Source: Planctomycetaceae bacterium (lineage in GTDB: Bacteria; Planctomycetota; Planctomycetia; Pirellulales; Pirellulaceae). From it: DNA of 33,679 nt. The position numbers and the translations under genes are program-made. The stretch is from the NCBI GenBank assembly GCA_015490875.1, contig WFWZ01000298.1, positions 1 through 33,679 of the forward strand. Direction: 5' to 3'. The notes under the pieces were generated by a model. It saw only the letters and a list, made by a program, of their open reading frames with translations. It was not told where the DNA came from and did no database searches. Each line of letters starts with the position of its first letter. The stretch's first letter is position 1. This document shows positions 8,146 through 15,898 of the stretch, in pieces.

Positions 8146-8577
8146 GTGGCCGTGGATGTGGCGATCGAATTGGATGAGCCGGATTGGGCGGATCCCGAGT
8201 GGAGTCGCCATTACGTCGCTGGCAACATCTTGTCGGGTGTCGTGCGGGTCCGGAGTGACCAGGAGGTCAATTGCCGTGGCGTGCACTGCGTCGTGGGATG
8301 GCATACCGAAGGCCGAGGCGACAAAGACGAAGGGATTGTCTGGAGCAAGACATTGCACGAGGGGCCGCTCTCGGGCGAACAGACCTTTCCCTTTCGCCTC
8401 ACTCTCCCGCTGAACGGTCCCATTAGTTATTCCGGTCACTACATTCGCATCGTTTGGACGGTCAACGCCGTCGTCGCGCTCGATTGGCAAAAGGATCCGT
8501 CGGCTGAAGTGCTGTTCTTCCTCATGCCGGCACCTTTTGTAGAATCCGAACGCGACGAGAGCAGTTTGGCATCTTGA
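8146..8577 (+). CDS. Small arrestin-like domain protein
   Basis: The 143-residue protein has no signal peptide or membrane segment and looks like a single beta-sandwich. YVAGNILSGVVRV, LSGEQTFPFRLTLP and GPISYSGHYIRIVWTV resemble the arrestin N-like fold, also seen in Spo0M-type proteins. This is recognition by pattern, not a database result. GTG 8146 is chosen because AAAGGA lies 8 bases upstream; an ATG at 8138 is in another frame. It sits between the degenerate HtrA and a membrane protein that seems to carry a second arrestin-like domain, so the two may interact. Function is unknown. Confidence 0.8.
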   Translation: MAVDVAIELDEPDWADPEWSRHYVAGNILSGVVRVRSDQEVNCRGVHCVVGWHTEGRGDKDEGIVWSKTLHEGPLSGEQTFPFRLTLPLNGPISYSGHYIRIVWTVNAVVALDWQKDPSAEVLFFLMPAPFVESERDESSLAS

Positions 8578-8592
8578 GAAGGAGGTGGGGCG

Positions 8593-9834
8593 GTGCGGAC
8601 TCTGTCAGCAGGCTCGACGTTCGCTTGGGAAGTTCCTCGAGTTGCCGGGGCGGCTCAAGGCCATCGTTCTCTGATGATCTTCGGAGCCGTATTTGCGGGC
8701 TTTGCGCTGATGATCGGGTTGCCGATCTTCTTCGGCGGCAATGTGAAGGGGGCGGAGCTGATCGGCTTTTTCGCCTTCCTGGGGCTGTTCGTGGGCGCCG
8801 GACTTGCCATCTTCTTTGCGGGGCTTTTCGTAGGACGCGGGCGAGCCACGGTGGTGATGAACGGTGATACGATCGTTTACGGCAAACGCCTGGGGCCGTT
8901 TTCGATGCGGCGCATTTTGAGGCTGGATGAGGGGGGCCGGTTCAAGATCGTCTCGGCACGCAGCCGGCGAGGAGCCTTGCTCGGCGCGCGCAATGTGGAA
9001 TACGAGTCGGCCTTGGGGGAGAGTACGGCTGTGGCGACGGAGGTGTCATCCGAGGATGCTCGCGCTTTGGCCGAGGCTCTGTCACAGGCGACGGGAAGGC
9101 GCTGGTTTGATACGACCGATGATTCGGCGATCGATGAGGTGCTCGATGCGGTCGACGACCAGGACGCGCGTCTTGCCCAGCGAGATCAACAGGTGAAGCT
9201 CGAGTACGATTCGCCACGGGTGCGCTGGCTGACACTTCTGATAACTGGAAGCGTGATCACCACCGCCACGATCGGCGGAGTGATCGTCTTCACACGGGCG
9301 ATCGGTAAGGTTCCCATCCCTGCCTGGATTTTCGGCGGGGTTTTCGCGCTGGTCGGTTTGGTCATCATCGGCGCGGGGGTCTATCAGCTCCTCGTGGAAA
9401 AGCGATTCGAGGAGCCGGAACTGAAAGTGTCGGTCCATCCTCTCTTGTTGGGAGAGGATTTCACGGTGACGTACCGCCACCCGGTCCGAGCCAAGTTCTC
9501 TCACGGCGGCGCAACCTTGACACTCACGGCCGAAGAGCAAGCCCAATATCGGCGGGGGACCAACACCTACACGGTGACCAAGACGATCGTCGAGCAGACA
9601 CGGGAATTGGTTCCCGCCGGTTCCGTAGCGGCCGGCGACGCGTTGACGGGGGAGGCAACCTTCGAGGTGCCGTCCAGCGCGATGCACACGTTCGAAGCAT
9701 CGAATAACAAAGTTCTTTGGAAGTTGGCGCTGCGAGTCGACGTGCCCGGCTGGCCCGATTTTCGTGCCACGTACGCCTGTCGCGTGTTGCCTCGAGTCGC
9801 CCTTTCGGCCGAGCCCGCACCATCCGAGGCGTGA
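8593..9834 (+). CDS. Four-TM membrane protein with C-terminal arrestin-like domain
   Basis: The 413-residue protein has two membrane hairpins: helices at about 27-48 and 55-80, and again at about 215-237 and 243-267. A soluble stretch of about 130 residues between them contains beta-rich sequence such as VVMNGDTIVYGKRLGPFSMRRILRL. The C-terminal part (about 270-400) resembles an arrestin-like sandwich, with ELKVSVHPLLLGEDFTVTY and then GDALTGEATFEVP. GTG 8593 is preceded by a strong AAGGAGGTG. It ends the ECF sigma cluster and converges with the MFS gene. I do not recognise a named family. A membrane-anchored partner of the 143-residue arrestin-like protein is inference. Confidence 0.82.
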   Translation: MRTLSAGSTFAWEVPRVAGAAQGHRSLMIFGAVFAGFALMIGLPIFFGGNVKGAELIGFFAFLGLFVGAGLAIFFAGLFVGRGRATVVMNGDTIVYGKRLGPFSMRRILRLDEGGRFKIVSARSRRGALLGARNVEYESALGESTAVATEVSSEDARALAEALSQATGRRWFDTTDDSAIDEVLDAVDDQDARLAQRDQQVKLEYDSPRVRWLTLLITGSVITTATIGGVIVFTRAIGKVPIPAWIFGGVFALVGLVIIGAGVYQLLVEKRFEEPELKVSVHPLLLGEDFTVTYRHPVRAKFSHGGATLTLTAEEQAQYRRGTNTYTVTKTIVEQTRELVPAGSVAAGDALTGEATFEVPSSAMHTFEASNNKVLWKLALRVDVPGWPDFRATYACRVLPRVALSAEPAPSEA

Positions 9835-9953
9835 AGGCTCGTCGCTTGCTTCGACCGCGATCGCATAGTGCGAACGGGCGGCGTAAAGCAGGCATTTGGC
9901 GAGTGGTTGCGATCGGAACCAACATCGGCCACCCCGGGTGTGCTGACTCTCGG

Positions 9954-11360
9954 TTATTCGGGCAAATCTTGGCCACTCGTCTCGCGCGCCAACAGCACGA
10001 CGGCTACACCTGCCAGATAGAGCGGCGCGAGCAAAACGGCTTTCCGCTCGTCCGTAATCGCGACCATCCCGAATCCGACAAACGCGGCAGCCGTCGCCAA
10101 ACGCCCCATGTTGAAACAGAAGCCCGAGCCCGTGCTTCGGAGACGCGTCGGATAGAGTTCGGGAAAGTAAACGGCATAGCCGGCATGCATCCCGAGTGTG
10201 AAAAAGCCGAAAACAGGCAAAGCGACCGCCAGTTGCCATGTCGGCGTTTCGGGGACCATCAGCCACCGGAAAAGGATGAGTACCATGAGGAAGGCGACGG
10301 CGTGATAGAAGATGAACGTCATGCGGCGTCCCCAGCGCATGGCGATCGGTCCGAACAAGATGAGCCCCAGACCTCCTCCAAGCGTGTTGAGCGTCATGCT
10401 CAACATCTCGGCTTGCTTGATCGATGAGCGGTGTTTGGCCAGCGCCTCGGACCGTCGCTCTTTGTAGGTGTTCTTCGCGTCAGGATCGGTGGGAGCCGCC
10501 AAGGGTACGTTCTCTTCCTGCAAGGCACGGTTTTGAGCTTGTCGCAAAAGGGCATTCTTGCCGTAAATGTGCACGCCCCAGAAGGTCACCAGTCCGATCG
10601 ATGCAAGCGTGACTCCCACGAGCGTGTTGCGCAGATGCGGAGGGCGAAGGAGGTCCGTGAGCCGCCCGGTGCGAGCCTCTTTGTCGGTTCGCGCTCGATC
10701 GCGAGCCCGTATCCATTCCTCCGGTTCCCGCAACTTCCAGCGCACCCAAACGGTCAGCAGAGCAGGGGCGGCTCCAATCGCGAAGCCCCAGCGCCACGCG
10801 TTCTCGCCCAGCGCCTCGTTGCCGATCACCGTCGCTCCCACAGCGGCAGCCATCAACGTCCCGAAGACGCTGCTCCCATGAAAAATGCTGCTCATCACCG
10901 GCCGCGATCGCGTCGGCATCACTTCGGCAACCATGGCCGAAGCGACTGCCCACTCGCCTCCGACGCCCATGGCTACGAAAAATCGCAACAGTACGATTTG
11001 CCAAGCCGTCTGGGCCAGAGCCGTGACACAGGTGAAAAGAGAGTAGAACAAGATGGTGAGGACCATCGTCTTGGAGCGGCCGATGCGATCGGCGACAACG
11101 CCGAATAAAACACCTCCGAGAGCCCCACCCAGCAGAAAGCTACCGAAGGCCCAGTCGTTCCACTGAGACACGTTGGGGTGATCGGCGGGTACGCCGAGCA
11201 GCGAGGGCATGGCGTCTCGCATCGACGCAACAAAAACCTGGCCTTCGAAGACGTCGAAGACCCAACCCAGCGATGCGATGATCAGAACGAGCCACTGATA
11301 GCCGGTGATTCCTGCGTACCACGGCTGCCGGTCGCCAGAATCGGGTGTCAGGTCAGCCAT
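9954..11360 (-). CDS. Major facilitator superfamily transporter (sugar/acid symporter-like)
   Basis: The 468-residue protein has about 12 predicted membrane helices. The first helix carries GWVFDVFEGQVF with a membrane Asp, the loop 2-3 motif is GVVADRIGRSK, and RFFVAMGVGGEWAVASAMVAE is the typical helix 4-5 region of aromatic-acid and metabolite:H+ symporters. A long hydrophilic insert (about 275-320, rich in charged residues) follows TM7. ATG 11360 has AGAAGGGA about 8 bases upstream on the minus strand. It converges with the arrestin-like membrane protein, 119 bases apart. The substrate cannot be told from the sequence. Confidence 0.9.
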   Translation of the reverse strand: MADLTPDSGDRQPWYAGITGYQWLVLIIASLGWVFDVFEGQVFVASMRDAMPSLLGVPADHPNVSQWNDWAFGSFLLGGALGGVLFGVVADRIGRSKTMVLTILFYSLFTCVTALAQTAWQIVLLRFFVAMGVGGEWAVASAMVAEVMPTRSRPVMSSIFHGSSVFGTLMAAAVGATVIGNEALGENAWRWGFAIGAAPALLTVWVRWKLREPEEWIRARDRARTDKEARTGRLTDLLRPPHLRNTLVGVTLASIGLVTFWGVHIYGKNALLRQAQNRALQEENVPLAAPTDPDAKNTYKERRSEALAKHRSSIKQAEMLSMTLNTLGGGLGLILFGPIAMRWGRRMTFIFYHAVAFLMVLILFRWLMVPETPTWQLAVALPVFGFFTLGMHAGYAVYFPELYPTRLRSTGSGFCFNMGRLATAAAFVGFGMVAITDERKAVLLAPLYLAGVAVVLLARETSGQDLPE

Positions 11361-11515
11361 CGGAGATCCCTTCTCGGAACGGAATGCCCATCCTCCATGA
11401 AATGTGGCCCCGGGAGTTTTGTTTCAAGGCAATTCGCTTAGGTTACGCCGCGGCGAAACAAATCGCAACATGCCGTCGTAACTCTCATCATCGAGTTGTG
11501 TGCCCATCTCCTCCC

Positions 11516-11541
11516 CCTTGGCGTCTTTGCGTCTTTGCTCG
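11516..11541 (-). repeat. GACGC-type intergenic repeat, copy A
   Basis: The minus strand reads CGAGCAAAGACGCAAAGACG then CCAAGG. It shares the AAGACGCxAAGACGC core with the copy at 13585-13610, and the orientation is opposite to copies B and C. This kind of element recurs between genes in many environmental bacterial genomes in my experience; its function is not known to me. Confidence 0.65.
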
Positions 11542-11582
11542 TTATGTCCGCAGCGGTGGGTGACTGCATCAGCAGCAAGCGA

Positions 11583-11632
11583 GCCTCGCGGAAGGACGAA
11601 GAGGGCCTCGCGCTAAGACGCGAAGAAGAGGG
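11583..11632 (+). repeat. GACGC-type intergenic repeat, copy B (imperfect tandem pair)
   Basis: Two units both begin GCCTCGCG (11583 and 11605). The second continues CTAAGACGC, as in the copy after the protease gene. The first is degenerate (GGAAGGACGAAGAGG). Together with copy A it forms an inverted arrangement about 65 bases apart. Confidence 0.55.
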
Positions 11633-11688
11633 ACGAGGTTGAAAGGGCGCGGCGCGTGATACCCGGGTTCCTCTCCATGCCCCTTCTA

Positions 11689-11854
11689 AGGTGGTTGCCT
11701 TCGGGGCTCCCACCTGTTAGACTGGTTTCCTCCATTGGGAGGGTAGTAGCGATGGCAACACGTCCTGGATGCCCTTCTGGTGGTTGAGTCCCGTGTCCGA
11801 GCATTGGCGGGGGGAGTCACCGGTTGAACGCGGCCATGGATCCCTTCCGAGGGA
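11689..11854 (+). ncRNA. Possible structured RNA or cis element with four hairpins
   Basis: Four stem-loops occur in 166 bases. AGGTGG/CCACCT (11689-11715) encloses a C(TTCG)G tetraloop. CCTCC/GGAGG has loop ATTG (11729-11742). GGCA..TGCC (11754-11773) has an inner CA/TG extension. TCCCT/AGGGA has loop TCCG (11841-11854). They lie 150-300 bases upstream of the protease gene on the same strand. I do not recognise a known RNA family, and in GC-rich DNA some hairpins arise by chance. Confidence 0.25.
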
Positions 11855-12004
11855 GATATGCCCCGTGCTGAACTCGCGTGGATCATTCCTGCTTTTCATT
11901 TCGGTTCTATTTTGGCACCTGTCTCATGTTCACAACGAATCCGCTAGACGCTGCTCGCGCATCGAGCGGACTCGTTCGCAGTCTCGAGTGCGGAGGGTAA
12001 CGTC

Positions 12005-13474
12005 ATGGCCATGGTTATCCGGCGTTGGTTGGTCGTGAAGGGAGTTTTCTTCGCTTTAGGGCTTGGTTCCCTCACCTGCGTCGCGGATGAACAGCTCGTC
12101 AAGCTGATCGACAAGACCAAGCCGGCGGTTGTTTCGGTGCGCACTGACGACGGCCTGGGATCTGGCTTCATTGTCGATGCGGACCTGGTGGTTACGAATT
12201 ACCACGTCATCAAAGGGGCGTCCGCTGCGACAGTCAAACGCGTCGACGGAGTTACTATCAAGGTTGAAGGCCTCCGATTCATCGATCCTCAGCGAGATAT
12301 CGCTGTCTTGCATGTCCCGGCCATCGGTCGCGGTATCGCACCGCTTTCGTTGGCCCAGGAAAGCCCCCGTCAAGGGCAGGATGTCATCGCGATGGGGAAT
12401 CCGCTCGGTTTCGAGTTCAGCGTGACGCGGGGTATCGTCAGCGCGGTGCGTACTGCGGAGTCACTCAAGTCGATACTTCCCGGCATTGATCTGGCTGGCA
12501 CCTGGATCCAGACCGACGTGGCCATTTCGCCGGGGAACAGTGGTGGACCGTTGGTACTGATGACCGGTCAGGTGGCGGGCATGAACACGTTTTCGCGCCG
12601 CGGCAGCCAGAATCTCAATCTCGCAATATCGTCGGTTGACATCGCCACAGCCGTCAAGACAGCTAAGTCCCGAAGTCCCCAACCTCTGAGTACAGCTTCC
12701 GAGAAGGCGGTAGTCAACAACGATGATACTCAATCGAAGATCGCCGAGCTAATCATCGCATCCATTTCGAAGTCGATCGCGAAGCTGTCTGACGCTCAAC
12801 TGAAAGAACTCACCGACCTCGACAGCCAGCGTCTGAACACTCTGCTGACACCTCAGTCGATCCACGCCGTAGGAGAAAAAACAGTCGCTCGCATTCAGGG
12901 AAGAGCCACGTTGGTACAGGTCTTACCCTCTTCGCTGCTTGTGATGATCGACGGTGCGATCTGCGAGATCTTTACGGAAAGGGCTCGAGAGATTGGAGCC
13001 AAGACTGCGGGGCGAGTGATCACAGGCCTGCGAATCGATGGAACCTACGTGGTTGGGACGGCGACCCCTTACAAAACTACTGCCGGAGATATCAAGTACG
13101 CGCTCGCCTTGGTTCCCCTTGCCGAGTTGAAATCCGAATACTGGAATAAAGACGTGGCCGCTTTCATCAGTAAGGAAATCGAGAAACGAAAACTTGAGGA
13201 AGAGCGACAGCGAAACCAGGCTCTCGAACGAAGAGCCCAGAGGCTCAGGCGGGAGTTCACGGACGCGAGCGGCGTTTACTCTGTCGACGCGGTCGCCGTA
13301 GGCTATGACGGAACGACGGTACGACTCGTGCGAATGGACAATCGAAAGATCGTCAAAGTTGCCATAACGAAGTTGTCCGAGGCCGACCAAGAATGGGTCG
13401 ACAAGAACGCTACAGTCATCAAGTACGGTGGCAAGAAGCTGGAAGAATATCTCACCAAGTCGGCAAAGAAGTGA
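12005..13474 (+). CDS. Secreted trypsin-like (HtrA-type S1C) serine protease with C-terminal SHD1 domain
   Basis: The 489-residue protein has a signal peptide (MAMVIRRWLVVKGVFFALGL, likely cut after Ala27) and a trypsin-2 domain with the full triad: His67 in VVTNYHV, Asp98 in RDIAVL and Ser179 in PGNSGGPLV. There is no PDZ domain. A middle region of unknown fold (about 215-390) leads to a charged helix (about 390-418) and an SHD1-type domain (about 418-470: GVYSVDAVAVGYDGTTVRLV, then KVAITKLSEADQEWV), an arrangement typical of planctomycetes. ATG 12005 follows GGAGGG by 7 bases. It is monocistronic and flanked on both sides by the GACGC-type repeats. It contrasts with the degenerate HtrA at 6779. 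Confidence 0.92.
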   Translation: MAMVIRRWLVVKGVFFALGLGSLTCVADEQLVKLIDKTKPAVVSVRTDDGLGSGFIVDADLVVTNYHVIKGASAATVKRVDGVTIKVEGLRFIDPQRDIAVLHVPAIGRGIAPLSLAQESPRQGQDVIAMGNPLGFEFSVTRGIVSAVRTAESLKSILPGIDLAGTWIQTDVAISPGNSGGPLVLMTGQVAGMNTFSRRGSQNLNLAISSVDIATAVKTAKSRSPQPLSTASEKAVVNNDDTQSKIAELIIASISKSIAKLSDAQLKELTDLDSQRLNTLLTPQSIHAVGEKTVARIQGRATLVQVLPSSLLVMIDGAICEIFTERAREIGAKTAGRVITGLRIDGTYVVGTATPYKTTAGDIKYALALVPLAELKSEYWNKDVAAFISKEIEKRKLEEERQRNQALERRAQRLRREFTDASGVYSVDAVAVGYDGTTVRLVRMDNRKIVKVAITKLSEADQEWVDKNATVIKYGGKKLEEYLTKSAKK

Positions 13475-13584
13475 TCGCCCAGGCCTGGTAGCTTACCTTA
13501 CTACTCCGTTGCCCCTTTTGTGTCCCGGCGTCCTTTGCACGCCCGGTCTGGCATCGGTGGTTGATTGACCGAGTGGGAAACAGG

Positions 13585-13610
13585 GCCTCGCGCCAAGACG
13601 CTAAGACGCA
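13585..13610 (+). repeat. GACGC-type intergenic repeat, copy C
   Basis: It begins GCCTCGCGCCAAGACGC and continues TAAGACGCA. It matches copy B over GCCTCGCGCxAAGACGC (16 of 17 bases) and copy A over the double AAGACGC core. It lies about 110 bases after the protease stop, so copies of the element bracket that gene. Confidence 0.65.
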
Positions 13611-13650
13611 GAGAACCGGGGGTGAAGCTGGATGGGATGGTTAACCGACG

Positions 13651-13679
13651 TTGACTTGCCAATCCCCTCTCCTTACACT
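13651..13679 (+). promoter_or_regulatory. Candidate sigma70-type promoter at the head of the TPR-ExbBD operon
   Basis: TTGACT (13651-13656), a 17-base spacer and TACACT (13674-13679) match the sigma70 consensus at 5/6 and 4/6. The predicted transcript start would fall at or just inside the ATG at 13684, so either the mRNA is leaderless, the true start lies downstream, or the match is fortuitous. Confidence 0.35.
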
Positions 13680-13683
13680 TCCC

Positions 13684-14775
13684 ATGGCAAGCACGCAACG
13701 TGTTGTCTTGGAAGGAGTTCGGGCGATTTTCGGCAGTCGACATTCGCGAGGTTCGCTGAGGCGAGCGGTTTCTTGTGCCATCGGTGCGGTCTTGGCGTTG
13801 TCCGCCGCGCGAGCGGATACAGTCTGGGTGCGCCGAGTCGATGGAGGGCTTGAGGAACGCCACGGCCAGATCGTCGAATACCGGGGCGACCTGTTGGTAC
13901 TCAAGCGGAGTGCTATCCGAACCGAACGGATCGCCGCCGCCCGCATCGCCCGCATCGAAGCTCGTTATGGGACTCGCCATTTACAAGCGGAGGCGGCGTT
14001 CGCTCGTCATGAGTACAACCGGGCTCGGCAGCTTTTCCAAGAGGCGATGGCGACCGAGTCGCGAGAGTGGGTGCAGCGAGCGGAATTGGCACGTATCATC
14101 CAGTGCGACTGGAACCTGGGGCGCGATACCCAGGCGGCTCAGCAGTTTCTTGTCCTGCTGCGCAGCGATCCGACGCTCTTGCACTGGGAAGCCGCTCCGC
14201 TTCACTGGCAGGCACAACCCCTGACAGCTTCCCAGCGGCGTTGGGCGCAGGAGCATCTCCAAGACCAGACCTTCGCTGCCGTGCGACTGGTTGCGGCTAG
14301 TTGGCTGTTGGCCGGATCGGAGCGGCCTCGAGCGCTCGAGCAACTCAAGGACCTGGCCGAATCGGGCGATGCCAGGATTCGCTTCTTAGCGCGAGCCCAA
14401 CAGTGGCGCGTTCGCTGGCCCGGTATCAAGGCGCCGCCGGTGGAGGAAGCAGCCGAGACGCTGACAACGGTCGACCAGCGCCTGCGCAAAGGCCCCTGTT
14501 TTCTGATCGCCGAGGCGCACGCGCGAGCATCTCAGAAGGAAGACGCCGTCTTGTGGTGGCTGCGCGTCGGCTTGCTCTATCCTCATGACGTGCGCCTGGC
14601 AGCGACAGCCCTTTGGCGAGCCGGCAGGCAACTTGAGGAGTTGGGTCGGAAACCTGAGGCTCGTCGCCTCTACTACGAAATCCTCCAGCGATATCCCACT
14701 CGCCCGGAAGCAACTCGAGCCCGGAAGCAGCTTGAGTCTCGAGCGGCGAACCAGAAGAAAGCGAACCCATCATGA
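13684..14775 (+). CDS. Exported TPR-type protein of the ExbBD cluster
   Basis: The 363-residue protein has a basic stretch and hydrophobic segment (RRAVSCAIGAVLALSAARA), likely a signal peptide cut before DTVWVRR. A short beta-rich segment (GQIVEYRGDLLVLKRSAIRT) is followed by helical repeats (ARHEYNRARQLFQEAM and, near the C-terminus, GRKPEARRLYYEILQRYP) of the tetratricopeptide kind. The start is uncertain: ATG 13684 has no ribosome binding site, while GGAAGGAG (13711-13718) lies inside without a usual start codon at the right distance. Its stop overlaps the ExbB start (ATGA), so the products are probably made together. It likely works in the periplasm or its equivalent. Confidence 0.85.
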   Translation: MASTQRVVLEGVRAIFGSRHSRGSLRRAVSCAIGAVLALSAARADTVWVRRVDGGLEERHGQIVEYRGDLLVLKRSAIRTERIAAARIARIEARYGTRHLQAEAAFARHEYNRARQLFQEAMATESREWVQRAELARIIQCDWNLGRDTQAAQQFLVLLRSDPTLLHWEAAPLHWQAQPLTASQRRWAQEHLQDQTFAAVRLVAASWLLAGSERPRALEQLKDLAESGDARIRFLARAQQWRVRWPGIKAPPVEEAAETLTTVDQRLRKGPCFLIAEAHARASQKEDAVLWWLRVGLLYPHDVRLAATALWRAGRQLEELGRKPEARRLYYEILQRYPTRPEATRARKQLESRAANQKKANPS

Positions 14776-15473
14776 CGGACACGACGGCCGCCCCCCAGGG
14801 TTTTCTCGATATCGTCTTTTCCGGTGGTCCCGTCGGCATCGGCATCATGCTGGTGCTGCTCGCCCTTTCCCTTACCGCCGTCTACTTGATGATCGAACAA
14901 CTCCTGACGTTGCGACGGCGCGAGTTGATGCCGGAGGGGATGGCGGATCAGGTACGCGGCCTGATCCTTCAGAAACAGGTTTCCAAAGCCGTGGAACTTT
15001 GCAAGGAGAAACCGAGTCTCTTGTCGTTTGTGCTACTCAACGGCCTTTCGGAACTCGAAGGAGGCTGGTCCGACGTCGAGAAGGCACTCGAGGACGCCAT
15101 TGCCGAGCAGGCGGCTCGGCTGATGCGCCGCATCGAGTATCTGTCGGTGATCGGCAATATCGCGCCAATGGTCGGACTGTTGGGAACGGTTTCGGGCATG
15201 ATCCTGGCCTTCCAGCGCGTGGCGGTCACGCAAGGATCGGCGGGGGCGCCGGAGTTGGCCGAGGGCATCTATCAGGCGCTCGTCACGACCGTGGGCGGCC
15301 TGATCGTGGCCATCCCGTCGCTCGCGTCGTTCGCCGTCTTTCGTAACCGGCTCGACCAGTTCGTCGCGGAAGCCTCGTTCCTGGCTCAACACGTCTTCGC
15401 CCCGCTGAAGAAACGGAAGCGTCCGGTCCGTGCCGAGCCTCCACGTCCTCCGCGAACTCGAGGAGGCGGTTGA
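14772..15473 (+). CDS. MotA/TolQ/ExbB family proton channel protein
   Basis: The 233-residue protein has three membrane segments in the TolQ/ExbB layout: about 17-40 (GIGIMLVLLALSLTAVYLMI), about 125-147 (IGNIAPMVGLLGTVSGMILAF) and about 160-185 (LVTTVGGLIVAIPSLASFAV). GLLGTVxGM and TTVGGLIVAIP are the signature blocks. It should form the proton-driven stator with ExbD. ATG 14772 overlaps the stop of the TPR gene and its own stop overlaps the first ExbD start. No TonB or TolA gene is adjacent, so the energised partner is unknown. Confidence 0.94.
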   Translation: MTDTTAAPQGFLDIVFSGGPVGIGIMLVLLALSLTAVYLMIEQLLTLRRRELMPEGMADQVRGLILQKQVSKAVELCKEKPSLLSFVLLNGLSELEGGWSDVEKALEDAIAEQAARLMRRIEYLSVIGNIAPMVGLLGTVSGMILAFQRVAVTQGSAGAPELAEGIYQALVTTVGGLIVAIPSLASFAVFRNRLDQFVAEASFLAQHVFAPLKKRKRPVRAEPPRPPRTRGGG

Positions 15474-15898
15474 TGCAGGTACCTCGATTCACCGATGGTC
15501 GCGGCGTCCATTTCAACATGACGCCAATGATCGATGTCGTCTTCTTGTTGATCATCTTTTTTCTTGTCTCCAGCCATCTGGCCAAGCAGGAGACGCAGGT
15601 GGAACTCGAGCTGCCTCACGCATCCAGTGGCGAAGAGAAAGCTCCTGAACCGCCACATGTCACGCTGAACGTCCGTCCCGATGGCCAATGGCTTTGGGGC
15701 AACCGCCCCGTGACCAAGTCGGAATTAACCCGGCGGCTCGAACAGAAGCGCCGGGCGATCGGCGGACCGCTCATTGTGCGCATTCGAGGCGACGAGCGGG
15801 TCCCGTATCGAGCCGTCGAGCCGCTCTTGCGCGCGTGCGCTCACGCGGGCGTTCGAGAAGTACGCTTCGCCGTATTCCCCGATTCGGAGTCATCGTGA
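15473..15898 (+). CDS. ExbD/TolR family protein (first copy)
   Basis: The 141-residue protein has a short cytoplasmic N-terminus, one membrane helix beginning NMTPMIDVVFLLIIFFLV with the proton-carrying Asp21, and a periplasmic domain ending in the ExbD beta-alpha fold (EPLLRACAHAGVREVRFAV). ATG 15473 overlaps the ExbB stop (TGATG) and follows AGGAGG (15461-15466) by 6 bases. It is one of two adjacent ExbD proteins. Confidence 0.93.
   Translation: MQVPRFTDGRGVHFNMTPMIDVVFLLIIFFLVSSHLAKQETQVELELPHASSGEEKAPEPPHVTLNVRPDGQWLWGNRPVTKSELTRRLEQKRRAIGGPLIVRIRGDERVPYRAVEPLLRACAHAGVREVRFAVFPDSESS

Larger units (their letters stand above)
11361..12004. other. 644-base non-coding region with repeats and hairpins
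   Basis: No convincing gene is found between the MFS start and the protease start. The first part holds short GACGC-type repeats in opposite orientations. The second part (about 11689-11854) holds four small perfect or near-perfect hairpins. The last bases contain GGAGGG (11992-11997), the ribosome binding site of the protease gene. A short plus-strand frame at 11769-12038 overlaps that gene start and has no support. Confidence 0.7.

Noticed and set aside
11769-12038. Small plus-strand frame before the SHD1 protease
   Set aside because: It has no ribosome binding site, overlaps the protease start in another frame and has no recognisable features.
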